A stretch of DNA of 64,000 bases, from assembly GCA_002633005.1 (NCBI GenBank), contig NMRA01000015.1, forward strand, positions 1,601,671 through 1,665,670. Direction: 5' to 3'. The translations under genes were made by a program, and so were the position numbers. This DNA is from Phoronis australis (taxonomy: Eukaryota; Phoronida; Phoronidae). Under the pieces are notes generated by a model, which saw nothing but the letters and a program-made list of their open reading frames with translations, ran no database searches and had not been told where the DNA came from. Position 1 is the first letter of the stretch; the number at the start of each line of letters is the position of its first letter. Below are positions 61,674 to 64,000 of this stretch, in pieces.

Positions 61674-61759
61674 AGCCCTACACGTGACTTGTCTGAACTG
61701 ACACATGGCTGCGCATGATCCCAAATTCTCTGAAAGTGATGCATTTTGCTCATCATTAC

Positions 61760-64000
61760 CATCAGAATATAAAATTGTTTGTTAGATCATTGATGATTTT
61801 CGTTTTGAATTAGTCTACTGTTAATTGTATTCGTTTTTGAATTACTCTTGCAACCGTCAATTTCTCTATTTGCACATCGATAGCAAGTAGACATTATTAC
61901 TTATTAAGCCTATAATTCCTCTGTTTTAAGTATGACCTGAACATTATACTAACTAAAGTATATTTTAAGGGACTGCATGAACAAACAATGCAAATTTGAC
62001 TTGAAAGGTCACTGGGAGCCAATATACAATAGCCATCTTAGTGCCCCGGTTGAGCCATTAGTTCATGCAAACACTACTTGATGACGAACCATGGCGCAAA
62101 ATTCTACAATGTCGTTTTCATCTGTGAAAGGGAATAAAGGAAGCGGCATGGTGAACAGAGAATTGATAAAATGAGCGCTGTTGAAAAGCGAGTTGTAGTT
62201 GGCATGTACAAAAGGAGAGATCAGAGATGTTCCCATCTAAAACTTCAGCATGCATTAAGAAAGCGTGTGTTGAAGGTGATCGCAAATCTGGCCGGCGTTC
62301 TGCCGCCACAGGCTATAGAAAAACGTTGAACTTACACCAATGTATTTGTGTCTATTGAAATCCTACTGGCACCTGTTGTGCATTATAATCATTCTACTGT
62401 TTGGCAAGGACGCCTTTCTTTTCTCCGGTGGAAGCATTCAGGACCGCATGATGGTTGTTTCCATCAGGTGATCGACTCGGCCATAGCCTTCTAAAATCAA
62501 TTAGTGCACTAATCAGGGATTCAAATTTTCACTTTTAATTAAAGATACGCTTTCCACTTCATTATAGTTAAAAACTTCATAAAACGCGTTTTAGCGCAAG
62601 TTAGTTCAGGACAAACTTTAGCACGAAATGATCATTCAACACAACCCCAAATATTTTTATACTGATATGAATTTATACGAATTTTACAGTTTAATTTATT
62701 ATAATCGTGCACCACCACCCAAAATGGCCGTCGTAGCTAAATGACAGCTGACTCATGCATTGGGTACTAATTCACCTGCTGCCGTTTATAATGAAGTTTA
62801 CGTGGAAACACTGCCCACTTAAAACAAAAATTTAAAACATAATAGTAAAATAAGACAAGTACAAATATGGCTGAAAAACACGAAATGCATATATTATAGT
62901 GATATTCTTCGATTGACGAATCTCATGACGTGATCTAAAGTAGCGAATGTTAAGGAAGGAGCTTTTATTTTTAGAAGAAAAATTGCCGAGTTAAAATCAA
63001 TTTACGCAAACTTGTCAATAAGGTCTTACGTTAAAGATTCTTACTTGTTAAATGACAAGTTCAATTCTGCGAGTAAAAATGTTTTTAGTCTACTCGTGCA
63101 GTAGGTTTTGCCGTGCACTTAGGCCTTCTCTACGTCGGTGTGCGAACTTTGTTTCTGTACGTGCGTAATGATATTCGTGACTAAATCCTGGAAATTAAGG
63201 ATCACAAAGGGATTCCACAGTCCTAGTATTAGTAAGTGATTCCCGTTCGCCCAGTGTGGGGTGCCTTAGGATGTTAAGGTTAGGATAAGGTTTATCATTG
63301 AATGTTTTCTGGTGAACGATTCTGTTAGTGTCATTGCTGCTTCTGAAGTGTAGAATGATTGCCAACACTGAGTAAATATCAAAATTAATTGACTTTTGAT
63401 CACAAAACTTGCTTGTACCTCACAAAGTCAATAGCATCACCATTTAAATTGCTCACGTGATAGATATAGGCACCAACTTCCAAACTAACATTGTACGCAA
63501 TGATTTGAACGGACAATGTATTGCCCGCACTGCGTATTTGCACGCATATTGTCATGGTAACTTGATCACTTGGTTATTCTCCTCACAAAAAGCACATTTT
63601 ACGAAGCTTTTTGTGCTGTATACGTTTGCCAACACTGATGTTTTATAGTATTGAGGTACCCGCGTTCTCACGGCACGGATAACCAACGATGCCGCACTTC
63701 GTGTCATCATAGATGGTGTCATCGACAAATAGCGAAGTATAGATAAAGTTAAATCCGCCTTGTTTAGCTGACTAAAACACGAAAATAGATATTTTACTCC
63801 AGCTCTCTAAAAATTGGACTCATAACATTCTCTACCAGCCGTGATAGGATTTTCTTTCTATCACCAACAGAAATGTAGAATTCCATCAATGAGTCATTTC
63901 ACGCCTAACAATTAAACCTTTCTGGGGTTGGCAAACCCTAAAATTGCACAGCACCCATTTGAAGTCGCCTGTGGCCTGGGGCTGGTAAAGGAAGGGGAAA
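61760..64000. other. Intergenic, no gene supported
   Basis: AT-rich sequence to the window end. Two short plus-strand frames near 62091-62174 and 62227-62358 start with ATG but lack splice sites or family signals. Nothing else is identified. Confidence 0.45.

Overview
The window is animal nuclear DNA: AT-rich, with split genes, GT-AG introns from about 60 bases to 9.5 kb, long 3' UTRs and many short inverted-repeat DNA transposons. The proteins point to an invertebrate, and gene order suggests a deuterostome or another slowly evolving bilaterian; the species cannot be named from this sequence. There are two assembly gaps: a 361-base run of N (1172-1532) and a single N (44889).

Three orthologues can be read exon by exon with matching phases. 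(1) G-protein beta subunit GNB1, plus strand: coding 4358-17352, eight coding exons, exactly 340 codons, preceded by a non-coding exon ending at 3141, with a 3' UTR to about 19055. (2) DFFB/CAD, the apoptotic DNase, minus strand: 28380-22080, six exons, 328 aa, with the His-rich nuclease centre intact. (3) CEP104, a ciliary-tip TOG and zinc-finger protein, plus strand: 31436-56839, about 27-28 coding exons, about 932 aa. DFFB and CEP104 are head to head, as in human 1p36, and GNB1 lies beside them, so this is old linkage.

Two small, unrecognised minus-strand genes look secreted. One (61589-58843) has a TATA box, a signal-peptide exon, a second exon with a KR site releasing a Trp-rich 18-residue C-terminal peptide, and a poly(A) signal; it is the best candidate for an undescribed gene. 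The other (2734-2442) is divergent from GNB1 across a promoter with NRF1-like and CRE-like sites.

Layout: 1-2440 intergenic with a gapped DNA transposon; 2442-3141 small secreted ORF and divergent promoter; 3142-19055 GNB1; 19056-20367 convergent intergenic; 20368-28380 DFFB, with a 2.5-kb hAT-like element in intron 3; 28381-31425 head-to-head spacer with two foldback elements; 31426-56930 CEP104, whose introns hold minisatellites, MITEs and an apparent haplotype duplication at exon 15; 56931-58684 repeats; 58685-61670 the peptide gene; 61760-64000 nothing identifiable.
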